Positions 8,353 to 17,710 are shown, counted from the first letter of the stretch. The stretch is 21,284 bases of DNA from Chara braunii (GCA_003427395.1 BFEA01000030.1:3112694-3133977); one strand, 5' to 3'. The notes: a model not told the origin generated them from the letters alone. Translations and numbers: made by a program.

Positions 8353-8669
8353 TTGTGGGACAAGGATTGCGAGTCGTCATTTCAAAAGTTAAAACATCTA
8401 CTGACTCACTACCTTGTTTTAAAAATTGTTGACCCTTTTCTCCCTTTCATCGTCACGACTGACGCAAGTCAGTATGGAATTGGGGTTGTGCTACAACAGG
8501 ATGACGGTAAGGGATATAGACCAATTGAGTCTATGTCCAGGAGACTACCGTTAGATAAAGTGGCTAACTCCACCTATGAAAGAGAATTGTATGCCTTAGT
8601 TGCTGCACTGGACACTTAAAAACACTACTTGTTAGGGAGATACTTTACTATTTTTTTTATCACTCTACT
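8353..8669 (+). pseudogene. RNase H domain remnant
   Basis: Frame 1 shows PFIVTTDASQYGIGVVL (first catalytic Asp), PIESMSRRLP, and STYERELYAL (catalytic Glu), typical of the Ty3/Gypsy RNase H that removes RNA from the RNA:DNA hybrid. TAA at 8617 interrupts it, and a run of eight T (8651-8658) shifts the frame. The following HSTLKW motif should be preceded by Asp but reads Tyr-His, so the third catalytic Asp is also lost. The domain's end (GKSNVVADGLSRR) lies in the next open frame. Confidence 0.88.
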
Positions 8670-9923
8670 TTGAAGTGGATCAAGACTCTGCCTAGACTCT
8701 CTGACAAACGGGTAAGATGGTCCGCTTTCATTGATACCTTTGACTTTGAGTTGAAAACTATCAAAGGTAAGTCTAACGTGGTTGCGGATGGTTTGTCCAG
8801 AAGAGCAAACTTCTTTGGAACTATTGTCTCCTACCTCGATATCGGGAACGAAGTGAAAAAACAGATCCGAAAGGGTTATGGGAGTGATCCTATTTGGAGT
8901 CCTATCATTGAGACTCTACGAAAGAACTTTGAGTTATTCCCAGAATATCGAATGACTGATGACTTACTCTTCTTTCTGGATAAAACCGAAAAAAGAATGT
9001 GTGTTCCTCACCAAGAACCAATCAAAGGCTTAATCATTGGGGAATGCCATGATGCGGAAGGTCACTATGGTTTTAAGAAGACGTATGTTGATTTGTGCGA
9101 ACGTTTTGAATGGAAAGGAATGAAGGAAGATGTACTAACCTATGTGCAAACTTGTCTTGTTTGTCAAAGGAACAAACCCTCACATGAGAATCCGATGGGA
9201 CTACTGAGACCGCTGCCTATTCCAAGTGAGTCAGGTGCGTCTATTTCCATTAACTTTATGAGTCTCACTGAGAGTCAAAATGACAACAATCAGGTAATTG
9301 TCATCGTAGATAGATTTTCAAAGTATGCTATGCTCATTCCTTTGCCCTCGGAAGCTAGAACCGAACTGGTCATCCAGAAATTTCAGATGCGATGGGTTTC
9401 TGAGTATGGATTTTCGAAGATCATCGTCTCTGACAGAGATGTTCGGTTCACTAGTCTACAATGGCAGAAGTTGATGGAAGTCTATGGGACCGGGCTAACC
9501 ATGTCGTCGGGCAGACATCCTGAAACGAATGGCCAAACTGAGCAAATAAACCGTCTTTGCCAACAACTTTTGCGAATGTATGTCCCACGTGGTCAGGTTG
9601 ATAGGGATGAGAACATGCCTAAGATTGCTAGTCCCTACAGTACCAGTATACATATTGTTACAGGTAGAACGCCTAATGCACTGCATAAAGGATGGAAGCC
9701 TAGGCGTCTCATTGATCCGACACATCTTGTCTTTCATGCGTCTAAACTGCTACCCTATGTAGAAAGAGATAATTTTCCAAATACTCCATCTATATTTTCA
9801 CCCCCTATGAATGGAGGTTATAAAGTTCAAAAAAATTTGGAACATGGCTATTTCTTTACAGGTGGCAGAGGAAGACCTCAGAAGCAGTTTCAAGGAACAG
9901 TTCAAGTCCCAACCTCCATCTGA
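8670..9923 (+). pseudogene. Integrase (end of RNase H + zinc finger + core), truncated
   Basis: This is the longest open stretch (417 codons, opening on TTG after a frameshift). Residues 1-45 finish RNase H. An HHCC zinc finger is complete: H127, H132, C162, C165. In the catalytic core the first Asp is replaced by Asn (SISINFM, N195, AAC at 9252). D255 (IIVSDRD) and E291 (NGQTEQIN) are present with the canonical 35-residue gap. After GWKPRR (about residue 346, near 9706) the text jumps to LIDPTHLVFHASKLLPYV. About 100 residues usual in this family, including the GPY/F module, are missing, which indicates an internal deletion. The frame ends at 9921 after a shift near 9888. It would have inserted the cDNA, but the N195 change makes this copy inactive. 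Confidence 0.92.
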
Positions 9924-10008
9924 AACCAGATGGTTTCGTAAGAAAGACCTCCTACCTACTGCTCCTAACATTGTTGTTGCAAACGAACGTGAAATAAGGG
10001 AGCATTGA
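9885..10008 (+). pseudogene. Chromodomain-like C-terminal tail of integrase
   Basis: After a frame change near 9888, frame 1 continues the integrase tail: FKEQFKSQPPSETRWFRKKDLLPTAP, with TGA at 10006-10008. Together with the end of the previous frame (GYKVQKNLEHGYFFTGGRGRPQKQ) it follows the chromodomain layout: a start like VEKILEH, a GRGRP linker, a beta strand, then SETRWF-x-KKDLL in place of SEATWEP-x-DLL. Chromodomains in chromoviruses steer integration towards heterochromatin. Assignment is by pattern, and the aromatic cage residues are not all identifiable. Confidence 0.6.
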
Positions 10009-10048
10009 TGTATTTCTGCGATGGAACTTGAAATTGGGCCGGCAGGAA
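10009..10048 (+). promoter_or_regulatory. Putative polypurine tract region
   Basis: Only 40 bp separate the last pol stop from the right LTR. The final bases GGGCCGGCAGGAA are purine-rich and sit directly before the LTR's TGCAATA, where the plus-strand primer (PPT) belongs. The pyrimidine interruptions make it a weak or mutated PPT. Confidence 0.4.
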
Positions 10049-11305
10049 TGCAATAACCCATGTTGTATGCCTCGTGGAAAGTCTGAGGGCTCTCGAGCCG
10101 CACTCAAACCCAGGCCGAAGGGGAAAATGAACCCCACTTAACAATTCAGGGCCTGAATGAGATACGGATGACTAAAGTCAATTGTCGGAGACCCAACAGT
10201 CAAAGTCAAAGTGTACCCAGCCCAAACCGCCGGTCAAATGCACACACTTGTTTATATGCAGGTACCCAGACAACATCAGGATCAAAGGGAAGTTTGCAAC
10301 TGTACACAATCCAGGCCCTCGGTTGTGAGTCAATCTCTACGACTGTGGGTGAGGAGCCCGAGACCAGATAGCCTCGTCAAATGCGACAAAAGAACTGGTC
10401 TCCAAGAGGTCAACATTCAGTCTTGCTATGTTGCTTGGACATTGGTTCGACTGTGACTGGATGCTGGCATTGACGCCGACACGATGTTGGCGAGACGCTG
10501 GTTGTGGGAAGGCATTGTGGACAACGACAAAGGACTATGGCAGCATGCTGGCACTTTTTGCTTTGTGCGCCAGGCATTGCTGATGTGGTGTTGTCACCTG
10601 TCCATCCGGTTGGTGTGGCGCATGCCACTTGTCTGCATTGCTGATGTGGCGCATGCCACTTGTCTGCATTGCTGATGTGGCGCGTGCCACTTGTCTGCAT
10701 TGCTGATGTGGCGCATGCCACTGATTTACATTGCTGATGTGGCGCATGCCACTTATCTACATTGCTGATGTGGCGCTGCCACCTGTCTACATTGTGTTGC
10801 TAATGTGGCACTGCCACCTGTCTTCATTGATGATGTGGCGCATGCCACCTGTCTCTACATCTGACATGACCTTGGCCACGCTGTCTACATGAGGTGACTG
10901 GTTGCGATAAGGACGAAAATCGGGATCTGTGGACGATTGGGATCTGGTACTCACCTAAGGTTGACGTCGTTACTGTAATCTGTTGTTATCTTCATGGTCT
11001 TCACGAGATAAGAGTGCCACGTGAAACTTTTGTGTGATCAGGACTTATCATATTGTTATTGTGTACTGGTAGATGACGTGGAGGAGAGGGGAAGCCCGGA
11101 GAAGAAGTGGTGATTGATTGAATTACTCGTGGGTGATCATTGTTCATCTCTTCCACCTTCTCCTCTGTCTATTCCCCCTGCACTCTCTTCGTCTAATGGT
11201 AACGAGATACTGTTTCAGATATCACTTCACGTTAACTGAAAACTCTGTGCAGATCTGACACTACTTGTGCTTGACGTCTGATGAGTATCTGCCAGACTGG
11301 GTTCA
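10049..11305 (+). repeat. Right (3') LTR
   Basis: This is the direct-repeat partner of 3147-4349, beginning TGCAATA and ending GGGTTCA (a normal CA end). It is about 54 bp longer than the left copy, mainly through extra bases near 10490-10550 and a different set of hairpin units. It aligns throughout with about 10% substitutions in the sampled first 390 bp. The base after CA starts a new, non-homologous flank (TTACAATTTGG). Confidence 0.88.
10575..10887 (+). repeat. Tandem ~31-bp hairpin units in right LTR
   Basis: About ten units here are more homogeneous than those in the left LTR: three near-identical copies of CATTGCTGATGTGGCGCATG/CCACTTGTCTG-type in a row. The GTGGC/GCCAC stem is kept in most units. 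Relative to the left LTR there is one more core unit and one fewer of the CATCTGAC-type unit. Confidence 0.85.
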
Positions 11306-11690
11306 TTACAATTTGGTAAGTTGGTAATAACATTTTTTCTGGTAACAACAGAATAGAAGGGGTTGTGTTCACAAGAAAAAAAAAAAAAAAAAAAAAAAAA
11401 AAACGGTTGGTAAACAGCAAACAGCAACAGTGTGTGTAAGACAGAAAGAAATGAAAATTTAGTAAAAGAAGGTAGATATGAGGTTTCCCAGAATAGAAGG
11501 AGCCTTGTATTTTTCTGGGGGGGGGAGGAAAAACAAAAAAAAAACAAGGTAGATATAAGGCAATACCACCTAGATCTGATCAGTAGTTCGAGGAGTACAA
11601 GGACTTGGAAGAGGCACCGAGCGAACTGGTGCACAAAGATATCAAGCAACATGCAACCATCCTCCCCTCAATACACACATCAAACATTTG
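11306..11690. other. A-rich flank with poly(A) tract
   Basis: No gene is seen. There is A28 at 11376-11403 and two short direct repeats: CAGAATAGAAGG near 11349 and 11490, and AAGGTAGATATxAGG near 11469 and 11547. The poly-Phe frames on the minus strand come from the A tract. Confidence 0.6.
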
Positions 11691-11724
11691 ATGTGTCTAT
11701 ATCTACCTTGTTTGAATAGTTCAT

Positions 11725-11766
11725 GTTCGAATAGACATACAAACATTCATGTATGTCTATTTGAAC
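11725..11766. repeat. 17-bp-arm hairpin
   Basis: GTTCGAATAGACATACA (11725-11741) and TGTATGTCTATTTGAAC (11750-11766) are inverse complements with one G-T-type mismatch and an 8-nt loop. Related words (TTTGAATAGTTCA before it, TCTACTCGAACAGACA near 11938) suggest it belongs to a larger foldback-type repeat. Confidence 0.7.
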
Positions 11767-11788
11767 AGGGTACTATTCAGACACTAGT

Positions 11789-11995
11789 ACAGTCTTCCCC
11801 CAACCAAAACGTGAGTATGTACTATTCAACTTTCCCTGGAAAAGTCTATTTCTCAAAGTCACCCCTTGAATAAATCCAAATAGTACACACGTTGCAATCG
11901 TACACACAAATGTTCTATTCTAATAGTACGAATGTAAGTCTACTCGAACAGACAGGTCTTCTAGGAGCAATTGACCACAGTCTTCCCCCGAACAA
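11789..11995. repeat. Diverged direct repeat around ACAGTCTTCCCCC
   Basis: ACAGTCTTCCCCC at 11789 and 11977 is followed in both by a stretch like RACaAAAC and then GTxTGTAC. This gives about 35 bp of similarity at 188-bp spacing. It lies between the 17-bp hairpin and the 76-bp satellite and is probably part of the same repeat. Confidence 0.5.
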
Positions 11996-12014
11996 AACCC
12001 AAGTCTGTACCAAT

Positions 12015-12520
12015 TCTCTACAGTAATTGACTAGAACTTAACTATGTACTTGCAGTAATTGACCGGAAATGAACTATGTAGAACAATTGTAGTTCAAAGT
12101 TTGACTGCAATAATTAATTATGTTGCTACCTAACCTGACCGAAAATGAACTATGTAGTAACATTGTAGTTCAAAGTTTGACTGCAGTAATTAACTATGTT
12201 GTTATCTTACCTGACCGAAAATGAACAATGTAGTAACATTGTAGTTCAAATTTTGACTGCAGTAATTAACTATGTTGTTACCTGACCTGACCGAAATTAA
12301 ACTATGTAGTAACATTGTAGTTCAAAGTTTAACTGCGGTAATTAACTATGTTGTTACCTGACCTGACCGGAAATGAACTATATAGTAACATTGTAGTTCA
12401 AAGTTTGACTGCAGTAATTAACTATGTTGTTATCTGACCTGTACCAATACTCTGTCGTAATTAACTACTAGATATTGACTACGTAGTATGTAGTTCACAG
12501 TTTGACCGCAACAATTAACT
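12015..12520. repeat. 76-bp tandem satellite, ~5 copies plus partial ends
   Basis: The word GAACTATGTAG or its variants recurs at 12071, 12147, 12223, 12299 and 12375. CAGTAATT-type words recur at 12108, 12184, 12260, 12336 and 12412. Both series have exactly 76-bp spacing. Partial, more diverged units flank it on both sides (12015-12070 and 12441-12520). Each unit includes AACTATGTAGTAACATTGTAGTT-like text with a 5-bp inverted repeat (AACTA/TAGTT). The fixed period with few indels indicates unequal exchange or replication-based amplification. It is not coding. Confidence 0.92.
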
Positions 12521-13100
12521 TCAACTACAATACTCCCCAACAAGTAATAGCAGCAGCAGTAGTCACACACAAGAAGCCCAAGATCAACTCGTTAGGAATC
12601 GAGCATATGACCTACCACCAAAGAGGTGGATCACAGCAATCACTTTTGTGCCACCGTAAAACTACCCTCTTCACCAGAACAGAACAACGCACAGTTATTA
12701 TGCTGCATCTGGACCGAAAGTTGCGCCAAATACAACTATAATGACACAGGGCCTTCTATTCGGGGTGAAGAAGGTAGTTTTGGTCCGAGCAATAACGCTG
12801 AAAAGCGACTGCCATATTCACTGAATGATGATGTATTGCTCACCACGCTCTGAAGGGGGGGAACAGGAAAGGAAAAAAAACACGATTCCAACACATGTCT
12901 GTTTATCAATAGTCAAATGATAGGTGTTTTTTAACTCTTGTTTTTTTAATAATGGGTGTGTACCATACTTGCAAGTTCACGTCGTGCGCGTGTGCGGGGA
13001 TAGACCCGAACCCCCCGTGATGAAGTGCCATCATCTTAGTCTTGGAGAGAGGAGTGCTGTCGTGCTGCCGTTTGAGGGAGGAGCCGCCATCAGCCGGTGA
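12521..13100. other. Unassigned stretch, no gene recognised
   Basis: This is non-repetitive sequence with two short plus-strand frames (12502-12741 and 12626-12853). They overlap in different frames and show no domain I recognise. A T-arm-like GGGGG-TTCGGGTCTA-TCCCC is readable on the minus strand near 12999-13020, but no A-box accompanies it. Confidence 0.4.
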
Positions 13101-13104
13101 GTAT

Positions 13105-13430
13105 CACTGGTCTTAACCTCACCTTCCTCCTCCTCACTTCCTCCTTTGCATGCTTCTCCACCTCCTCCCGCTCATCCTCCTCCTCCTCCCCTTCCTCGTC
13201 CTCCATCTCTCCTCCTCCGACTGTCTTGCCCTCGATCTCTCTGCCTTGTCTCATCCTCGTCTCCTTCATCTCTCTCCCATATCTCCTCCTACTACTACTA
13301 CTCACATGTCTTTTCCATCCGTCCATCTATTCTCCTCCTCCTCCCCCGATTGTCCTTCCCATCCTCGTCGTCCTCCTCATCACCCCTCCTCCTCCTCCTC
13401 CTCCTCTCCCACGTAGGCGTTGAACCTTGA
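13105..13430. repeat. Pyrimidine-rich tract I (CTCCT-rich)
   Basis: On the plus strand this is almost wholly C and T, built from TCCTCC and related words. All three plus frames stay open because stop codons need purines, which explains the long Ser/Pro/Leu-rich frames. Such tracts can adopt triplex (H-DNA) structures; no gene is implied. Confidence 0.8.
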
Positions 13431-13618
13431 AAGTTGTTTTTTTTCTTTTTTGGATTGCCCGTCGTCCCCCCCCCTCCTTTTTCTGCGGTCGCTTGATGTG
13501 CCTCGTGGATGCGGCGGCGGAGGAGGATGGTCAGAGGAAAGATGGGAGGAGACGACTGTGGACAGGGAGTAGAAGCGATGGAAAAGGGGAACGGGGGGGG
13601 CGGTGAAAGTGGGGGTGG

Positions 13619-13681
13619 CCTGGATTGTTGCACCCATAAAGGAGGAGATCCCCCTCACCCTGGATCGTTGCACCCATAAAG
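13619..13681. repeat. 23-bp direct repeat at 40-bp spacing
   Basis: CCTGGATxGTTGCACCCATAAAG-type text, split here as CCTGGAT and GTTGCACCCATAAAG, occurs at 13619 and 13659 with one difference. It sits between the two pyrimidine tracts. Confidence 0.75.
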
Positions 13682-14245
13682 ACACTCCCCCCCCGACATC
13701 ACCCCACTTTCCCTCCCCATACAACCCCCCCCACCCTCCATCTCTTCTTCTCCGCCACAGGTGTCTACTCCATCTCTTGTCCATCTCTCAATCATGTCTC
13801 CTTCATCTCTCCTCCATCTCTCCTCCATCTTTCCTCCACCTTTCCTCCATATCTCCTTCAACTCTCCTCCATTTGTCCTTTCCTCCATCACCCCGCCATA
13901 TTTCATCTCTTTTCCACCTGTCCTCCACCTTTCATCTATCTTCCACCTCTCCTCCATGTATCGTCCATCTCTCGTCCTATCCTCCATCTATCTTCCATCT
14001 CTCACCGTCTCCTCTCCATCTCTCCTCCATATCCCTCCTTCTCCCCACCATTGGTGGAATAGTGCTCGTTGATTCGTCTAACCCCCTTTAGGCCGACATA
14101 TGCACGCCATGCCGCCATCTCCCCGCCATATCCCCTACACCTTCATCTCTCCTCCATGCTTCCACCTTTCTCTTGCATCTGCCATACATCTCTCCTCCAT
14201 TTCTTCGTCTCTCCTACACCTGGCCTCCACCTTTCCCCCATGCAT
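13682..14245. repeat. Pyrimidine-rich tract II with CTCTCCTCCAT minisatellite
   Basis: The core from about 13776 to 14040 is a degenerate tandem array of CTCTCCTCCAT-like units of about 11-12 bp, drifting into CTTTCCTCCA and similar. Open frames on both strands here follow from the missing purines on one strand and are not genes. Confidence 0.8.
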
Positions 14246-14660
14246 CTGCATTTGCTTCGTCTCGCCCTCTTGTTGCGAACTTTGGAAGGCAGCAATTTTT
14301 TTTTATTTATTATTATTTTTTTTAATCCATCCACGGTGCACTTGATTTGAAAGTAGACTTTCAAAGACAGTGACTGCTGGCAATTGCTTTTTTTTCACTT
14401 TTTTTTTTAAGTTCGTCCTGTTTGCCCAACCCTGTTGAAAAGGGGTAGCGGTTGTGGAGGAGTCTGCGGCAAGAGGGGGGGAGGACAAAGTGTGGTGCTG
14501 GTGAATTGGGGATGCAACAGGGAATATGGCTGATTTGGTGTGCCTGCCCGATGTTAACGTGTGCAGGTCGCAATGACGAGCCGCAAGTTCGCCACCAACA
14601 TGATGGTCAAGCGCCATTTCACTCCCGAAGCCCCTCATACCCCCTTAAAACCCCCTTACA
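14246..14660. other. Non-coding stretch with T tracts
   Basis: It contains T-rich tracts around 14296-14325 and 14389-14409 and otherwise mixed sequence. No domain-bearing frame or RNA gene is seen. Confidence 0.45.
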
Positions 14661-14880
14661 AAAAAAAAAAAAAACACCCCCCACGGCTCCACACAGTGCG
14701 GGACTCGGAGCGCACGACCCGCATATTTCCACACCCGCACAGGCAACCCCCCACGGAACTCCACACGGACCTGCTCTGTGCGGGTGCGGGCTGTGCAGAG
14801 ATCGGGCACGCAATGCTCCACAACGCACTGCACGAATGTGCAGCTCATGCGATCGCAGCTTTGGGGTGTACCATTCACCC
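14661..14880. repeat. GC-rich direct and inverted repeats after an A tract
   Basis: An A tract (about 14660-14673) is followed by CCCCCCACGGCTCCACACAG near 14674 and a second copy CCCCCCACGGAACTCCACAC near 14748. Inverted arms CCACACCCGCACAG (14729) and CTGTGCGGGTGCGG (14774) can pair. Words such as GTGCGGG and CCCGCA recur throughout. The structure suggests a small repeat element; it is unclassified. Confidence 0.5.
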
Positions 14881-14956
14881 ACATGGGTTAAGTACTCTTG
14901 AGGGACTTCTTTCTTTTTCTTCCAAAGGGCGACGACCCTGAGGTGTTTGTTGCCTA

Positions 14957-15101
14957 CTCCAAAAATTTTGCAGCTCAGGACCACTAAGACCACAATGGCT
15001 GGTGGTGTCAACCAAAAAAAAAAAAAAGTGCGCCGCTGGCGGTTTCGAAAAGCTTGGCGTGCAGTGCATCGCCTCAAGGCCCATGTGTACCGCTGGTTTA
15101 A
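14957..15101 (+). mobile_element. Repeat copy A of the ACCACAATGGCT family
   Basis: It shares with 20044 (and with 1578-1781 on the opposite strand) the order GACCACAATGGCTGG, GTGTCAACC, an A14-type run, GTGCGCCGCTGGCGGTTTCG, and an end GTGTACCGCTGGT followed by TTAA (15098-15101). The left limit is uncertain: similarity to copy B starts near 14957, and the nearest upstream TTAA is at 14888. The right end matches the terminal repeat of the TTAA-bounded elements, so this is probably a degraded member. Confidence 0.55.
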
Positions 15102-16640
15102 GCCTTCGGTGTCGGGTGGCTCCAGCCTTACGCCGCCCCTTACTTCCTTGAGGAGGAAGGCACTTGGAAGGAACCGGATTCGATCACTATGACAGATTTG
15201 ACCACTATCGTTCATGAGAATCTTCGACGGCGAGATTGTGTGGACAACATTAGGGCCGAGGCACCGGGAAAGCGCAGTTCGCTGATTCTGAAGGGGTCTC
15301 TTTCGAAGGGAATTAACGATTTTCATTATCAGAGAGGCATCGAAATGTCGTGACAACAGGAGGGGAGCGGAAGGCCTCAACCGAAAGTCAAGGATAGGGG
15401 ATCTGGACTCATACTTGAGCCTTGGCAACGTGTGAAACGAGAAGGAACGTCCAGGTCCTTCGGTGGGCATTTGAGGAACTAAAGCGCCGATGACAATGGG
15501 GAACCGCCGCGGGGCCGAAAGCGAAAGTAATTACTAAGTCAACTCTAATGAGGCCCTAGCTTTTGGCGCGTGAGTCGGCACTGAAGAAAGGCCGCCGGGC
15601 AGTGGACTCAAAATGGGCGATCTAAGGGGCCTCTATAATCTCCGATGTCAGGCCTTCGCATTTTTAACGTCGAGCCCTACAGCCGAAAGACGGCCTCGAA
15701 AAAGGCGACCAATGTCGGGCCTCCAACATTCCCGACAGTTGGGCCCCCTTCGATTGGCATGTGACCATTCGGGACCCAAACACGCTCGGGCCTAGGCTCA
15801 GGGGGAGGATCGGTATCGGGGCGCTGCAATCCTCTCGACAGTGCGCCCGACTCTCGGTGGACCGGTAGCTGGTACTGTTGGGCCCAGCAACGTACTTAAG
15901 CAAGATTGGGCCCGGATTGGGGGGGACCAGTTGGATGCACAGGAGACAAGCGGGCTGGTTGGCACACTGGTGTGCTAGCCCATTAAGGCACAAGAGGCGA
16001 ACACGTACGGGAGACGAGAAAGCGAACGTACATGTACACGGTATGCACCAGCAAACGGGTGCGTTGGTGCGCCGGAAGGACACAATAGGGTACTTCAATC
16101 AGTGAACGAACGCACGCACGAGCAGGCAACACTGCACGAATTAGGATTGGGCTTTGAACGATGTTCGGCGGGGTTGGGAAGGTGAAGAGATCCTTCTCAT
16201 CTGACCTTGGAGGAGAACAGGCTCGGACCGTTCGAGAGAGAAGGGTTATCTAATCGAAGATCACGAGAATAAGGCGGACTGACCAGAAGACCAAGGAAAG
16301 GCGAGACTTTGGAGGCGAAGGGAGAAACGAGTCCACCGAAGCAGAGAGGGGATGGTGACGCGAGGCGCACGAGGACAACATGCTTGAATGTGTCAGCTCG
16401 ATGATTGATATTGACAGTGTTAGATCGTCCTTCCTCGGTGGCTTTCGTGCCTCGCAGGATGCCACAACCGAGATCCCAGTGAGATTCCCTCGACTGCACA
16501 GCCAACGAACCTTGATCACAAAGCTGGCGAGGTGCGTGCATGATTAGGCCGACAAACCCTCGATCGGAAACCTGGCTAGCTGCGAACAGAATTGCGCCCG
16601 AGAGAGAGAGAGAAAGGACAGGTATGGGGAGGAGGATCCG
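15102..16640. other. GC- and CpG-rich unassigned DNA
   Basis: No gene is recognised despite several frames of 60-175 codons, as expected at this base composition. Words such as GGGCCC, CTCGGGCC and GGCCTCGAAAAAGGC recur. CpG is frequent, unlike the retroelement, where CpG sites appear eroded to TG/CA. A GA run lies at about 16598-16614. Confidence 0.45.
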
Positions 16641-16649
16641 ACAAAGCGT

Positions 16650-17480
16650 TGCCTTGGATCCGACCGATGCGAATGAAACGGGGTTTCTGCACGGTGCTCT
16701 AAATGTCGAAGTGGAGGGAATCAACCAAATGGGGTTTTCGTCTAGTTAGTGGCGCGCATGGGCGGATTAACGAGATTCCCAAAAGGGAATCCGACTGTTT
16801 AATTAAGTCAAGGCAATGTGGTGGACCCAACAGATGTTGACGCAATACGATTTCTACTCAGTGCTCTGAGTACCAAAGTGAAGAGATTTGATCGAGCACG
16901 GACAAGCAAAAGGAGTAACAATGGCCCCCTTAATGCCACGCCATCTGGTTAGTGGGATCACGTGTCCGTGGTAGCGGGGAAACACAGAACAGGGTGCAGG
17001 GTGAAAGGGGAGCTGCGTGAAGTAGCGAAGCTCGCACAGGCTTGCGAGAGAACGAACGGGCCAAGAGCTGTTGCGCGCGGAGCAAAGTATTGCGCCGGTT
17101 CCAACGGATGTTGGCGCGATGTGATCTCTGCCTAGTGTTCCGATTAGACTCAATCAAGTGCGAGAAAGACGCGAGAGCAATGCCTCCTCATCTGATTAGT
17201 CGCGCGCATGAATGGATTGACGAGACTCTCGCCGTCCCTATGAGACGACAACCAAGGGTACGAGCTTCGAAGAATCGGCGGGAAAACGAAGCAAGCGCCA
17301 TGTCATCCGATTAATGACGCGCTTGAATGGATATACGAGATTCCTGCTTCCCTATGTACTACCCTGCGAGGCCACAACCGAGGAAACGAGCCTGGAAGAA
17401 TTAGCGGGAATGTTGACCTAATGAGATACCTGCCCAGTGCTCTGACCATCAAGGTGAAGAGACTCTACCAAGCATGGGGA
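16650..17480. repeat. Diverged tandem repeat array (~170-310-bp spacing)
   Basis: One module (…CTxCTCAGTGCTCTGA…, AAGTGAAGAGA, …GAGCAxGG) recurs near 16680, 16855, 17128 (rearranged) and 17433. A second module (CATCTGATTAGTxGCGCGCA, TGAATGGATT, ACGAGATTCCC) recurs near 16738, 16945, 17190 and 17305, and a third (CGGCGGGAA/TTAGCGGGAA) near 17277 and 17403. The modules alternate, so this is an old array with indels. A short frame with DPTDANETGFLHGAL looked copia-like, but the other copies show it is simply this repeat. Confidence 0.6.
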
Positions 17481-17539
17481 AACGCGGAGTAAGTTGTGCA
17501 CGTGCGCGCGAGAGAAGGTTAACAACAGTTGTATTTTTC

Positions 17540-17710
17540 ATCACCACTTCAGGATGCAGCCTGCCTAAACAAATGGTTTTCAGGGTCTTCGGACCTTTCA
17601 CCACTTCATGACCATTCAGGTCTGAAAATCCTGAATGATCCTGAAGTGGTGAAAGCTCCAAAGACCCTGAAAACCACATGTTTAGGTAGGCTGCATCCTC
17701 AAGTGGTGAA
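17540..17710. repeat. Large inverted repeat, 81-bp arms, 9-nt loop
   Basis: Arms at 17540-17620 and 17630-17710 are near-perfect inverse complements (about 10 mismatches by eye). They contain CACCACTTCAGGATGCAGCC, TGGTTTTCAGGGTCTT and CTTTCACCACTTCA in the left arm and their complements in the right. The loop is TCTGAAAAT. Transcribed, it would fold into one long hairpin like a small-RNA precursor or foldback MITE. Two further direct copies follow to 17925. Confidence 0.88.

Larger units (their letters stand above)
3147..11305 (+). mobile_element. Decayed Ty3/Gypsy LTR retrotransposon, chromovirus-like
   Basis: Two direct repeats of 1.2 kb enclose remnants in the order gag, protease, reverse transcriptase, RNase H, integrase, chromodomain-like tail. 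Integrase after RNase H is the Ty3/Gypsy order. Hand alignment of about 390 bp of LTR start gives about 39 substitutions, only about 7 of them transversions, plus a 4-bp indel. This is an old insertion decaying mainly by transitions. The coding part has at least eight in-frame stops, several frame changes, lost catalytic residues and a deletion in the integrase C-terminus. I find no 5-bp target duplication: the flanks read GCTTT on the left and TTACA on the right. LTR boundaries are set by where the two repeats stop matching and by TG...CA ends. Confidence 0.93.

Noticed and set aside
12990-13060. Minus-strand tRNA gene around a GGGGTTCGGG B-box-like word
   Set aside because: A T-arm-like and an anticodon-like stem can be drawn, but there is no A-box or D-arm and the T-loop is too large.
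13097-14091. Long Ser/Pro/Leu-rich plus-strand and Glu/Arg-rich minus-strand proteins
   Set aside because: They result from the polypyrimidine tracts. All frames are open on the C/T strand and none has a domain.
14619-15470. Minus-strand open frame of 283 codons, the longest outside the retroelement
   Set aside because: It crosses repeat copy A, two A tracts (poly-Phe) and the GC repeat at 14.66-14.88 kb, and shows no domain. It is open by composition.
16630-16745. Possible Ty1/copia reverse-transcriptase fragment (…NETGFLHGALNVEV…)
   Set aside because: Homologous copies at about 16.84 and 17.42 kb read FLLSAL and YLPSAL with no further RT motifs, so it is part of the local tandem repeat.
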